A DNA stretch of 64,000 nt from Flavobacteriaceae bacterium (GTDB lineage: Bacteria; Bacteroidota; Bacteroidia; Flavobacteriales; Flavobacteriaceae), in assembly GCA_013373635.1 (NCBI GenBank), contig JABXHN010000022.1, positions 1 through 64,000 on the forward strand, in the 5' to 3' direction. The position numbers were made by a program, and so were the translations under genes. Below, piece by piece: positions 46,907 through 56,302 of this stretch (its first letter is position 1; each line of letters starts with the position of its first letter). Under the pieces are notes generated by a model, which did no database searches, had not been told where the DNA came from, and was given only the letters and a program-made list of their open reading frames with translations.

Positions 46907-48055
46907 TTAATTCTCCTGTCTTTTTCTCTTTCTTTCGTATCGGTAAATCTCTTTGCCCAAAGCACTTAGAAAAGGAATTCCTATCTCATCGTACTCGTAA
47001 TTATTATCGTTAAAGATTTGATTCTTGTTGACTAAAATTGTTGCGATTAAGATGAATTCAACCTTGTTTTTAGAATTGGTAATATAGGCACAATCGGTTA
47101 AGGTTCCGTAGGCATAACCTACCTTATTGTAGATTTTAAATTCTTCAGGAATGGGTTTTTTGGAGTCGCCAAAGAGAAAGAATTTCCCATAACTATCGTA
47201 GTACTCTCTGGAGTCATATCCTACTTCTCTAGGGAGACTGCTCATGCTTTTGAGTAAGAAATTTCGTTGTTCAACTGACAAATCAAAACCTTGGTCATCG
47301 TTGAATAGTTGAGGGAAAATCACTCGTTTTAATACTTCGTATTGGCTTTGAATCGGATAGTAATTCTTATAGCTAAAATCAAAGGGTTCGTAGATAGTGC
47401 TTTCTCCGTACACGAATCCTCTTCCCTTCTTTAGATTATTCATGCTTAAAGCAGTTGAGGGCTTGTCCTTCTCAAATTGAAGTATTTGTGAAGATTCGCT
47501 TTCTGGATTGAGAATTATAGCTGTTCGATCCAACTTATTGGCATTGGGTGTGGAGAGTCGATGTGCAATTCTAAAGTGATTGATCCCTTTGGAATGTATA
47601 GTTGAATTGATGTGTTTCTTGCCAAGAAATTCATAGAGTCTATTGTATGCAGTATTACTACTCACCGCAAATAGTTCTTGAAGGGTCTTTTTAAAACTTG
47701 AGGTGAGGGTATCAGTGACTAATTTGTATGGTGTTTTATAGTCAATATCCATCTGATGAAGTTTTTCTAGACTCATCACAGCCACTGGAAATTTTACAGT
47801 ACTTGCGGGATAGAAATAATTGTAGTCATCTACTTTGTAGAGGTGTTCTTTTAATTCAATACCATTTGAACTTCTGTTGATTTGAGCAAATAGAATTTGA
47901 ACCTGATAAGTATCGGAAGATTCAAAAACCGGAGCCAATCGTTTGTCTTTTGAAGAAAGTGCAAAGTCTAATGCATTGCTGTATTTTTTTGTGGAGACAC
48001 AACTCAAAAGAGTTGTGAAAACAAGACTGACAATTAGAATTCTGTAGGTTGGCAT
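46907..48055 (-). CDS. Serine hydrolase lipoprotein (class A beta-lactamase / DD-peptidase fold)
   Basis: The 382-residue protein has a lipoprotein signal with lipobox LLSC near residue 19. The SxxK motif is PASTVKFPV near residue 83. An SxN-type motif is possible in the SSNTAYN segment, and KTG is not clear (YNKVGYAYG is a candidate). It looks like a beta-lactamase-fold serine hydrolase acting in the periplasm, not proven to be an antibiotic-resistance enzyme. It converges on rimO with 6 bases between. Confidence 0.72.
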   Translation of the reverse strand: MPTYRILIVSLVFTTLLSCVSTKKYSNALDFALSSKDKRLAPVFESSDTYQVQILFAQINRSSNGIELKEHLYKVDDYNYFYPASTVKFPVAVMSLEKLHQMDIDYKTPYKLVTDTLTSSFKKTLQELFAVSSNTAYNRLYEFLGKKHINSTIHSKGINHFRIAHRLSTPNANKLDRTAIILNPESESSQILQFEKDKPSTALSMNNLKKGRGFVYGESTIYEPFDFSYKNYYPIQSQYEVLKRVIFPQLFNDDQGFDLSVEQRNFLLKSMSSLPREVGYDSREYYDSYGKFFLFGDSKKPIPEEFKIYNKVGYAYGTLTDCAYITNSKNKVEFILIATILVNKNQIFNDNNYEYDEIGIPFLSALGKEIYRYERKRKRQEN

Positions 48056-48130
48056 AAAAGACTAACGTTAATTTTATTCTAAAATTAGTGAATATCTCAT
48101 TTAGCTGCTCCCTAGTCTAAGCTTATTTTT

Positions 48131-48138
48131 TACATTTG
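48131..48138 (+). promoter_or_regulatory. Promoter -7 element of the SurA-like lipoprotein gene, leaderless arrangement
   Basis: TACATTTG is a perfect TAnnTTTG match and ends 5 bases before the ATG at 48144, so a leaderless or nearly leaderless mRNA is predicted. Confidence 0.55.
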
Positions 48139-48143
48139 TAACA

Positions 48144-49019
48144 ATGGCAAACAAACACAAAACTAGTCGCCTTTTTTGGGGAATCGCTGTCCTTTTATCA
48201 GTGATGGTATCCTCATGTGAATACTTTAATGATCCTGATCAGATCAAGCCGATTGCTCGTTTAGGTGATAATTTCATCTACAGAGAAGATATTCCAGCCT
48301 ATGTTTACAGTGGACGTTCATCAGCAGATTCGGCTGCAGCAGTTAATGATTTTGTAAATAAATGGGCTTCCAAACAAATTATGATATCGAAGGCGCGATT
48401 GAATTTACCTGCTTCTCAGATTCAAGAGTTTGAACGCCTAATCGCTAACTACAGATCCGATCTCTATACTTTAGCATATAAAGAGGCTCTTGTGAATCAG
48501 AATACAGATACGCTTGTGGATTCTAAAACGCTCTTGGATTTTTATGAGACTGAAAAAGAAAATTTTAAGCTCAGAGAAAAAATTGTAAGGCTTCGCTTTA
48601 TTACCGTATCAGATGATTATTCCGATATAGATCAGCTCAGAAATTCTTTGATTTCCTACAGTGAAGAAGATCAGCAGACATTAGATTCTCTGAGTATCTA
48701 TTTTAAAAAAATCAACCTCAATGACTCGATATGGGTTCCGATGAGTATGGTCCTTAAGGAAATCAGTCCCTTAAATAGTAACAATGAACATTTATACTTA
48801 AAAAAATCACAATTTTTTGAAATTCAAGATTCAATAGGGGTATATTTGGGATTCGTAAAAGACGTCTTAGGAGCCAATGAAGCTGCTCCAATTTCTTATA
48901 TTGAACAAAATATTAGAACCGTTTTACTCAACAGGAGAAAACAGGCGTTTTTAAGATCACTTGAAAGTGATATAATCGATGAAGCAATTAAGAATAATGA
49001 ATTTGAAATATATGAATAA
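48144..49019 (+). CDS. SurA/PpiC-like periplasmic lipoprotein without a clear PPIase domain
   Basis: The 291-residue product has a lipoprotein signal with lipobox SSC near residue 25 (LSVMVSSCEYFN). The N-terminal part (IARLGDNFIYREDIPAYV; VNDFVNKWASKQIMISKARL) resembles the chaperone part of SurA or PrsA, but no parvulin active-site block is recognised in the remaining 150 residues. A non-catalytic outer-membrane-protein chaperone is likely. It overlaps the next SurA-type gene by 8 bases. Confidence 0.75.
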   Translation: MANKHKTSRLFWGIAVLLSVMVSSCEYFNDPDQIKPIARLGDNFIYREDIPAYVYSGRSSADSAAAVNDFVNKWASKQIMISKARLNLPASQIQEFERLIANYRSDLYTLAYKEALVNQNTDTLVDSKTLLDFYETEKENFKLREKIVRLRFITVSDDYSDIDQLRNSLISYSEEDQQTLDSLSIYFKKINLNDSIWVPMSMVLKEISPLNSNNEHLYLKKSQFFEIQDSIGVYLGFVKDVLGANEAAPISYIEQNIRTVLLNRRKQAFLRSLESDIIDEAIKNNEFEIYE

Positions 49020-50373
49020 GAAAGCGGTTTGGACCATTCTATTAGGTTTGCTCTTAACCTCCGGGTGGGGTTATAGTCAACAAGAACGAATTAAAATCGA
49101 TGGAGTAGCGGCAGTAGTAGGTGATTACGTAATCTTAGAATCTGACATTGAAAAAACACTGATTGACCTCAAGAGTCAGGGTGTGTCTATGAACGATATC
49201 AGTCGTTGTCAACTCATTGGAAAATTAATGGAAGATCGTCTCTATGCGCATCAGGCAGTACAGGATAGTATTCTGGTTTCTGATGAAGAGGTAAGATCAG
49301 TAGGTGAGCGTCAAATTCAGCAATTGTTGGCTCAAACAGGATCTATGGATCGAATTCTCAATATTTATAAAAAAGAATCAGAAGAGAGCTTTAGAGAAGA
49401 ACTTTACAAAATAAACAAATTGCGTATGCTCTCTGAGCGTATGCAGAGTGATATAGTCAGTGAAGTTGAGATTACTCCTGAAGAAGTAAGGCAGTTTTAC
49501 AGAGCGATTCCTGAGGATGAGTTGCCGGTCTTTGGAGCGGAGCTTGAAATTGCCCAAATCGTAAAGATTCCTGAGGCACCTCAAGAAGAAAAAGACAAGG
49601 TAATTAATAGACTCAAACAAATTAGAGAAGATGTCATCGACAATGGTGCTAGTTTTAGTGTTAAGGCTATTTTGTATTCACAAGATCCTGGATCAAAAGC
49701 TAAAGGTGGTAAGTATACCATGACACGTGAAACTCAATTCGTAAAGGAGTTTAAAGATGTTGCTTTTAGCCTTCAAGAAGGTGAAATCTCAGAGCCTTTT
49801 GAAACGGCATTTGGATATCACATCATCTATATCGAAAAAATTAGAGGACAAGAAATCGATCTTCGTCATATCTTATTGATTCCTGAAATTCCAGAAAAAG
49901 TAAAACAAGATGCAATTGCTGAACTAGAAGAGATTCGTCAAAACATCATGGATGGTAAAATGACTTTTGCAGAGGCTGCACTTGCAGCTTCAGATGAAGT
50001 AGAAACCAAATACGACGGCGGACTGCTCAGAAATCCAACCAACTTTGATTCAAAGTTTGAACTCACAAAGATGGATCCAACTTTAAATGCTCAGGTTAGA
50101 AATCTCAAAGACAATGAAATTTCGATGCCTATTCCTGAAGTAGATGAACGTTCAGGTTCGACAAAATACAAGATATTAATGGTGACCAATCGCTTTGATG
50201 AGCACAAGGCAGATTTTGCAAAGGACTATTTAAAAATTCAAGAATTAGCTTTGACAGAAAAGCAATTTGAAGAGATTAACAAATGGAGAGCCAAACATAT
50301 TGAATCTACTTACATCTCAGTAATAGGTGAATATCAAGAATGTGACTTTGCAAATAATTGGATAAAAGACTAG
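49012..50373 (+). CDS. surA: Peptidyl-prolyl isomerase SurA-type chaperone
   Basis: The 453-residue protein starts at the ATG at 49012 with a signal peptide (MNKKAVWTILLGLLLTSGWG). Upstream in-frame ATGs at 48979 and 48997 extend into the preceding gene and add no signal-like residues. Residues after the signal (IDGVAAVVGDYVILESDIE) are the SurA N-terminus. Two parvulin domains follow: LEIAQIVKIPEAP with GGKYTMTRETQFVKEF, and DLRHILLIPEIP with GGLLRNPTNFDS. It probably guides barrel proteins across the periplasm. Confidence 0.9.
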   Translation: MNKKAVWTILLGLLLTSGWGYSQQERIKIDGVAAVVGDYVILESDIEKTLIDLKSQGVSMNDISRCQLIGKLMEDRLYAHQAVQDSILVSDEEVRSVGERQIQQLLAQTGSMDRILNIYKKESEESFREELYKINKLRMLSERMQSDIVSEVEITPEEVRQFYRAIPEDELPVFGAELEIAQIVKIPEAPQEEKDKVINRLKQIREDVIDNGASFSVKAILYSQDPGSKAKGGKYTMTRETQFVKEFKDVAFSLQEGEISEPFETAFGYHIIYIEKIRGQEIDLRHILLIPEIPEKVKQDAIAELEEIRQNIMDGKMTFAEAALAASDEVETKYDGGLLRNPTNFDSKFELTKMDPTLNAQVRNLKDNEISMPIPEVDERSGSTKYKILMVTNRFDEHKADFAKDYLKIQELALTEKQFEEINKWRAKHIESTYISVIGEYQECDFANNWIKD

Positions 50374-50507
50374 ATAATATTCTAATTGTTAAATTTTTGT
50401 CCTTTAAAATCAATTTTTATTAAAAAGAATAATAGCTCTGGGTTTTATGATGAACACCCACTGAAATTTATTAATTTTACTAGCTAAACCTAATTAAATA
50501 GAACTCT

Positions 50508-52772
50508 ATGGCATTTGATATCGAAATGATAAAAGAAGTCTATTCTAGAATGACTTCTCGTGTTGACAAAGCTAGAGAGTTAGTGGGTAGACCATTAACA
50601 CTCTCAGAAAAAATATTGTATAACCACCTTTGGGAAGGAACTCCTTCTTCTGCATTTGAAAGAGGTGTCGATTATGTGGATTTTGCTCCAGATCGTATCG
50701 CATGTCAAGATGCTACTGCACAGATGGCATTATTACAATTTATGCAAGCTGGTAAAGCAAAAGTAGCAGTACCTACTACTGTTCACTGTGATCACTTAAT
50801 TCAAGCAAAAAACGGTGCAACACCAGATTTGAAAGTTGCCAATACGACTTCTTCAGAAGTATTTAACTTCTTAGAGTCTGTTTCAAACAAATACGGAATT
50901 GGATTCTGGAAGCCTGGTGCAGGTATTATTCACCAGGTTGTTTTAGAAAACTACGCTTTTCCAGGAGGTATGATGATCGGAACTGATTCACACACGGTGA
51001 ATGCTGGTGGTCTTGGAATGGTCGCTGTTGGTGTTGGTGGAGCTGATGCAGTTGACGTAATGGCTGGAATGGCTTGGGAATTGAAATTCCCAAAATTAAT
51101 TGGAGTTAAATTAACAGGTTCTTTAAACGGATGGACTGCTGCTAAAGATGTGATCTTAAAAGTGGCTGGTGTTCTAACTGTAAAAGGTGGAACTGGTGCA
51201 ATTATCGAATACTTCGGTGACGGTGCTAAAAACCTTTCTTGTACTGGAAAAGGAACGATTTGTAATATGGGTGCTGAAGTAGGTGCAACTACTTCTACTT
51301 TTGGATATGACGACTCTATGGAGCGTTATTTAAGAGCTACTGATCGTAGCGATGTTGCTGATGCAGCAAACCAGGTAAGAGATTATCTAACTGCTGATCC
51401 TGAAGTATACCAAAACCCAGAACAATATTTTGATCAAGTTATTGAAATCGACTTAGATACTTTAAAGCCACATTTAAATGGTCCATTTACTCCGGATTTA
51501 GCAACTCCTGTTGGAGAAGTTGGAGAAAAAGCAGCTGCTAATGGCTGGCCATTAAAAGTGGAGTGGGGTCTGATTGGATCTTGTACCAACTCTTCATACG
51601 AAGATTTAACTCGTGCTGCATCGATTGCTAAGCAAGCGATTGCAAAAGGAATTAAGCCTAAGGCTGATTTTGGTATCAACCCAGGTTCAGAGCAAATTAG
51701 ATACACAGCTGAGCGCGATGGCCTTTTAGGAACTTTCGAGCAATTAGGTGCTAAAATATTTACCAATGCCTGTGGTCCATGTATTGGACAATGGGATCGT
51801 GAAGGATCTGACAAAGGTGAGAAAAACACCATTGTTCACTCCTTTAACCGTAACTTCTCTAAAAGAGCAGATGGTAACCCAAATACACATGCCTTTGTAG
51901 CTTCTCCAGAGATGGTAGCTGCACTTGCAATTTCAGGAAGATTGGATTTTGATCCTACTAAGGATACCCTAATCAATGAGAATGGAGAAGAAGTGCTATT
52001 AGATGAGCCACAAGGATTAGAACTTCCAACTGCAGGATTTGCTGTTGAGGATGCTGGCTATATCGCTCCAAAAGAAGATGGTTCTTCAGTAGAAGTTGTC
52101 GTAAAACCAGATTCTGAGCGTTTACAATTGTTAGATCCATTTACTCCAATGTCAAACGAAAGTCTACAAGGAGTAAAACTTTTAATTAAAGCTCAAGGAA
52201 AATGTACTACTGACCATATTTCAATGGCGGGACCATGGTTGCGTTATAGAGGTCACTTAGACAATATTGCAAATAACACACTAATTGGTGCAGTGAATGC
52301 ATTTAACGGACAAACAAACTTCGTTAAAAATCAATTGACAGGTGAATACGGTGGTGTACCTGATGTTCAGAGAGCTTATAAAGCTGCTGGAATTCGTTCG
52401 ATCGTAGTTGGAGATCAAAACTATGGTGAAGGATCTTCTAGAGAACACGCTGCAATGCAGCCAAGACACTTAGGTGTTGGTGCTGTTCTTGTGAAATCTT
52501 TTGCGAGAATTCACGAGACCAACCTTAAAAAACAAGGAATGTTAGGGTTGACATTTGCTAATGAAGCAGACTACGACCTTATTCAAGAAGACGATACCTT
52601 TAACTTTATTGATATCGATGGATTTGCTCCTGGTGAACCCTTAACTATTGAAGTAGTTCACGCTGATGGATCAAAGGATACTATTGTAGCAAATCACTCT
52701 TACAATCAATCTCAAATCGATTGGTTTAAAGCTGGATCTGCATTAAACATGATTAAAGCTCAAAACGCATAG
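50508..52772 (+). CDS. acn: Aconitate hydratase
   Basis: Aconitase isomerises citrate to isocitrate with a [4Fe-4S] cluster. The 754-residue protein has a first cluster cysteine in [11 protein letters not shown] and the pair in [11 protein letters not shown], plus active-site [15 protein letters not shown] near the C-terminus. Its length and N-terminus fit the mitochondrial-type aconitase rather than the larger AcnA/AcnB. gltA is at 14495. No clear promoter is found; TAATTTTA at 50472 is a weak candidate. A terminator follows. Confidence 0.97.
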   Translation: MAFDIEMIKEVYSRMTSRVDKARELVGRPLTLSEKILYNHLWEGTPSSAFERGVDYVDFAPDRIACQDATAQMALLQFMQAGKAKVAVPTTVHCDHLIQAKNGATPDLKVANTTSSEVFNFLESVSNKYGIGFWKPGAGIIHQVVLENYAFPGGMMIGTDSHTVNAGGLGMVAVGVGGADAVDVMAGMAWELKFPKLIGVKLTGSLNGWTAAKDVILKVAGVLTVKGGTGAIIEYFGDGAKNLSCTGKGTICNMGAEVGATTSTFGYDDSMERYLRATDRSDVADAANQVRDYLTADPEVYQNPEQYFDQVIEIDLDTLKPHLNGPFTPDLATPVGEVGEKAAANGWPLKVEWGLIGSCTNSSYEDLTRAASIAKQAIAKGIKPKADFGINPGSEQIRYTAERDGLLGTFEQLGAKIFTNACGPCIGQWDREGSDKGEKNTIVHSFNRNFSKRADGNPNTHAFVASPEMVAALAISGRLDFDPTKDTLINENGEEVLLDEPQGLELPTAGFAVEDAGYIAPKEDGSSVEVVVKPDSERLQLLDPFTPMSNESLQGVKLLIKAQGKCTTDHISMAGPWLRYRGHLDNIANNTLIGAVNAFNGQTNFVKNQLTGEYGGVPDVQRAYKAAGIRSIVVGDQNYGEGSSREHAAMQPRHLGVGAVLVKSFARIHETNLKKQGMLGLTFANEADYDLIQEDDTFNFIDIDGFAPGEPLTIEVVHADGSKDTIVANHSYNQSQIDWFKAGSALNMIKAQNA

Positions 52773-52798
52773 TTTATAATCGTTTTGACAATATGAAT

Positions 52799-52828
52799 TA
52801 AAACCCTCCTCATTGGAGGGTTTTTTTG
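52799..52828 (+). terminator. Rho-independent terminator after aconitase
   Basis: Stem AAACCCTCC (52801-52809) / GGAGGGTTT (52815-52823) with loop TCATT and a T run. Confidence 0.9.
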
Positions 52829-52895
52829 TTATATATTTTTTTGGGCTTCATTTTTTTGCTGTTTTTTTCTACATTTAAGAAAAAATACACCCTCT

Positions 52896-54251
52896 ATGAA
52901 AAAAAAAGAATCAATTAGCAGAAAACAGTTTGTCAAAAATTTAGGTTTGGGAACAATTGCTTTAGCAGCTACACCGAGCATTGTAAAAGGTGCGCAGGTA
53001 AATACAGTAGCGATGACTAAGGCGTATCCCAATCAAAATTCCAACCTTCAAATCGCATTAATCGGTGCAGGAGGTATGGGTTCAGCTGACACTGATACTG
53101 CATTGCGCCATAAAGGTGTTAAATTAGTAGCCGTATGTGATTTATACGACGGCAGATTAAAAAAGGCAAAAGAGCGTTGGGGAGACCACCTCTTTACTAC
53201 TAAAGATTATCGTGAAATCATCAATCGTGATGATATCGATGCAGTTATTGTTGGTACTCCTGATCATTGGCATAAACAGATTTCTGTAGATGCGATGATG
53301 GCTGGTAAACACGTTTACTGTGAAAAGCCAATGGTTCATTCAGTGGATGAAGGACCTGCAGTGATCGCTGCTCAGAAAAAATCAGGAATGGTTTTTCAGG
53401 TAGGATCTCAAGGGATGTCATCTCTCGGTAATGAAAAAGCCAAAGAACTTCTTGCACAAGGAGCGATTGGAGATTTAAACTACGCTGAAGGATTTTGGGC
53501 TAGAAGAAGTTCAACAGGTGCTTGGCAATACGATATACCTGCAGATGCAAGTCCTGAAACTGTAGATTGGGATACTTATATTTCAAATACCAATCAAAGA
53601 GACTTTGATGCGACGCGTTTCTTTAGATGGAGAAACTATCGCGATTATGGAACTGGAATGTCCGGTGACTTATTTGTTCACTTATTTTCTAGTTTGCACT
53701 TTATTACAGGTTCTATGGGACCAGATAAGATATACGCTTCTGGTGGTCTTCGCTATTGGAAAGACGGAAGAGAGGTGCCCGATGTGCTCTTAGGAACTTT
53801 TGATTACCCAAATAGTAACGAGCACCCAGGATTTAACTTATCGCTTCGCTGTAATTTTGTCGATGGAACTTCAGGAACTACCTATTTGAGATTAGTTGGT
53901 AGCGAAGGATCTATGGATGTTCAATGGGACAAAGTAATCTTAAAGCGCAACACTCAAGTAGACGATAACGATCCATTCTTAAAAGAAAAAGCATCCTCTG
54001 GAGCTTCTAGTGGAGATAGAGCATCCATCAAAATTCAACCAGAAGTTATTTATGCTGCTGATGGAGATTGGAAAGGAGCTCATTACGATCACTTCTACAA
54101 TTGGTTTAATGCCATCAGAGGAGGAAAAGCAGTTTCTGAAGATGCTGTGTTCGGTTACAGAGCTGCAGCCCCTGCTTTATTGTGTAATGACTCATTCTTT
54201 CAAGATGAAGCCATTCTATGGGATCCTGTTAAGATGAAGCGTAGAAAATGA
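52896..54251 (+). CDS. Gfo/Idh/MocA-family oxidoreductase with Tat-type signal
   Basis: The 451-residue protein starts with a twin-arginine-like signal (SRKQFVKNLGLGTIALAATP; one arginine is replaced by lysine), suggesting export of the folded, cofactor-loaded enzyme. The NAD-binding motif is ALIGAGGMGSADTD, then VGTPDHWHKQ and the CEKPMVHSVDEG lysine motif. Such enzymes oxidise sugars at C3 or related carbons. The ATGA overlap with the following DUF1080 gene suggests that the two act together on a glycoside. Confidence 0.9.
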   Translation: MKKKESISRKQFVKNLGLGTIALAATPSIVKGAQVNTVAMTKAYPNQNSNLQIALIGAGGMGSADTDTALRHKGVKLVAVCDLYDGRLKKAKERWGDHLFTTKDYREIINRDDIDAVIVGTPDHWHKQISVDAMMAGKHVYCEKPMVHSVDEGPAVIAAQKKSGMVFQVGSQGMSSLGNEKAKELLAQGAIGDLNYAEGFWARRSSTGAWQYDIPADASPETVDWDTYISNTNQRDFDATRFFRWRNYRDYGTGMSGDLFVHLFSSLHFITGSMGPDKIYASGGLRYWKDGREVPDVLLGTFDYPNSNEHPGFNLSLRCNFVDGTSGTTYLRLVGSEGSMDVQWDKVILKRNTQVDDNDPFLKEKASSGASSGDRASIKIQPEVIYAADGDWKGAHYDHFYNWFNAIRGGKAVSEDAVFGYRAAAPALLCNDSFFQDEAILWDPVKMKRRK

Positions 54252-54922
54252 TTCGGCTTTTAGGAGTTTTATTTACTGTTCTTCTTATTCCTTCATGTGA
54301 ATGTACCAAAGACAATCAGTGGGTTTCATTGATGGATGAATCTTCCTGGAAGGGGTATCTCATGGATGAGGTGCCTGCCCATTGGGTCTTTAAGGATGGT
54401 GAATTAATCTGTAGTGAGTTGGAAAACAAACCACAGATTGATATCATCACTAGAGATTCCTATGAGAACTTCGTATTGGAGTTGCAGTGGAATATTGAGC
54501 CTAAGGGAAATAGCGGTATTTTTTATCACCTTGTAGAAGATCAAAAGTACGGCGGCCCATACCAGACGGCTCCTGAGTATCAATTAATCGATGATATTGA
54601 ATTTCCTTCTCCTATTGAAGAATGGCAAAAAACAGCAGCAAATTACGCGATGCATCCTCCGTATAAACTAGACTTGTTCAAAGGAGCAGGGAAGTGGAAT
54701 ACGAGCAGAATCAGTTATGATCACGGCAAGGTTCAACACTGGTTAAACGGGGAACTCGTAGTTGAGTTTGACCAAAATTCAAAGCAGTGGGAAACCCTTA
54801 AAAATTCTGGTAAATGGAAAGACTATCCCGATTATAAGATATCCAATAGTGGTCCTATTGGATTACAAGATCACGGGGTAGGAATTCGATTTAAGGATAT
54901 TCGAATTAAACGTTTAGAATAA
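54248..54922 (+). CDS. DUF1080 (3-keto-disaccharide hydrolase domain) lipoprotein
   Basis: The 224-residue protein has a short signal with lipobox PSC near residue 17 (LLIPSCECTK), then a concanavalin-like DUF1080 domain: WVFKDGELICSE, FVLELQWNIEPKGNSGIFYH, PEYQLIDD and the C-terminal SGPIGLQDHGVGIRFKDIRIK. DUF1080 proteins are linked to cleavage or processing of 3-keto-glycosides. It overlaps the preceding oxidoreductase by 4 bases. A glycoside-processing pair on the outside of the cell is the natural reading. Confidence 0.87.
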   Translation: MIRLLGVLFTVLLIPSCECTKDNQWVSLMDESSWKGYLMDEVPAHWVFKDGELICSELENKPQIDIITRDSYENFVLELQWNIEPKGNSGIFYHLVEDQKYGGPYQTAPEYQLIDDIEFPSPIEEWQKTAANYAMHPPYKLDLFKGAGKWNTSRISYDHGKVQHWLNGELVVEFDQNSKQWETLKNSGKWKDYPDYKISNSGPIGLQDHGVGIRFKDIRIKRLE

Positions 54923-54936
54923 CGAACACCATACCC

Positions 54937-56187
54937 TTATCTAAAACGATCTGGATGAAAGGCCTCAATTGACATTGAGGTCTTTTTGTTTGTTAGTAGT
55001 TCACTGATGAGTTTCCCTGTCGCGGGTGCCAAACTCCATCCCATCATGGCGTGACCAGTAGCTAAGTAGAGATTGTCAAAATCCTTACTTTTTCCGATAT
55101 ATGGTAATCCATCTGGAGAAACAGGTCGATTTCCAAATCGAGCAGCATTCTTCTCTTCTTCAGTAATTTTTAAATTATTGTAATGATTCTCTGAAGCCTT
55201 TGCAATCGCTTCTACGCGTTCTTTTCGAACTTTGTTGTTAATACCAGAAAGTTCCATGGTTCCTGCAAATCTGGTAAATCCCTTCATTGGAGTAATGGCA
55301 CATTTAGCCTCTAAAAAAATGGCAGAATACTTGACAGGAGTTTCACGATAAAGATCAATTCGATAACCTTTTCCAGCCTGAATAGGCATATGGAGCTTTA
55401 ATTTCTTTAAGATTCCTTGACTCCAACTTCCAGCAGCCATGACAACAGCCTCTGCAGCATAGTTGTTTTGTGTAGTAATTGCTTCTTTAATCGAAGATCC
55501 ATCGTATCTAAAGTCTATAACTTCCTCATGAATGAATTCAACTCCTTTTGATTCTAAATAGGTTTTGAGTTTTGGCATTAGCTCAGTTGGAGTCGTATGG
55601 GCATCGCATTTGTAATGAATGGCTCCTAAGACTTCCTCATTGAGATCTGGTTGTAATTGATCTAATTGTTGGCGATTGAGAATGGAGGCAGCTAAACCAT
55701 CGGCAATTAATCGCTGAGCAACTGCTGCTTCGTGATCACCAGCCTTATTGGTTTTATAAAGCATCAATACTCCTGATTCATCCAACTGAAAATTACCCAT
55801 CTCCATAGAATTGTGCATATCTGAATAGAGATCCTTACTTAGTATATTAATATCTCTAATGACAGGAATAGAGCGCTCTACATTTCCAGGAGTCGCTGAT
55901 TGGTAAAACTTCCAAAGCCAATCGATGAAATCCAAATCTAATCTGGGTTTTAAATAAAAGGGACTCGAGGAGTTAAACATCCATTTAAGCCCTTTTTTAA
56001 TCATTCCTTTATTCGCTATTGAAATGATGTGACTTGGAGTTAAATAACCTGCATTGACATAAGAGGCACCAGTATCATCGGTTTTAGGATCAATAATTTT
56101 CACATTAAATCCTTCTTTAACTAAATAGTAGGCAGCGCATCTTCCTTGAATTCCACCACCGATAATTAGTATAGATTTAGGGTTCAT
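54937..56187 (-). CDS. FAD-dependent oxidoreductase, DadA-like (D-amino acid dehydrogenase type)
   Basis: The 416-residue protein has an FAD-binding Rossmann motif at the N-terminus (SILIIGGGIQGRCAAYYL) and the DAO-type C-terminus (GNRPVSPDGLPYIGKSK and YLATGHAMMGWSLAPATGK). It resembles small-subunit D-amino acid dehydrogenase or hydroxyproline-type oxidases, and the actual amine substrate is not determined. It converges with the DUF1080 gene with 14 bases between and diverges from the MFS gene. Confidence 0.88.
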   Translation of the reverse strand: MNPKSILIIGGGIQGRCAAYYLVKEGFNVKIIDPKTDDTGASYVNAGYLTPSHIISIANKGMIKKGLKWMFNSSSPFYLKPRLDLDFIDWLWKFYQSATPGNVERSIPVIRDINILSKDLYSDMHNSMEMGNFQLDESGVLMLYKTNKAGDHEAAVAQRLIADGLAASILNRQQLDQLQPDLNEEVLGAIHYKCDAHTTPTELMPKLKTYLESKGVEFIHEEVIDFRYDGSSIKEAITTQNNYAAEAVVMAAGSWSQGILKKLKLHMPIQAGKGYRIDLYRETPVKYSAIFLEAKCAITPMKGFTRFAGTMELSGINNKVRKERVEAIAKASENHYNNLKITEEEKNAARFGNRPVSPDGLPYIGKSKDFDNLYLATGHAMMGWSLAPATGKLISELLTNKKTSMSIEAFHPDRFR

Positions 56188-56302
56188 AGTATAGGTTTAA
56201 TGAATTAAAAGTAAGAAATACTTCGAAAGCAAAAACATGATAATTCGCATAAAATCAATTTTTTTTGAAGAATTAATTTACATTAGTTCTAGAATTTAGA
56301 TT

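Noticed and set aside
46907-48055. Calling the serine hydrolase a beta-lactamase
   Set aside because: SxxK is clear, but the other active-site motifs are uncertain and the protein is a 382-residue lipoprotein, longer than class A enzymes.
48979-49011. Longer SurA start inside the preceding lipoprotein gene
   Set aside because: The extra residues are not signal-like; the signal peptide starts cleanly at 49012.
51434-51832. Minus-strand 132-codon open frame inside aconitase
   Set aside because: It lies entirely opposite a conserved coding region with no family likeness, promoter or start context; a shadow frame.
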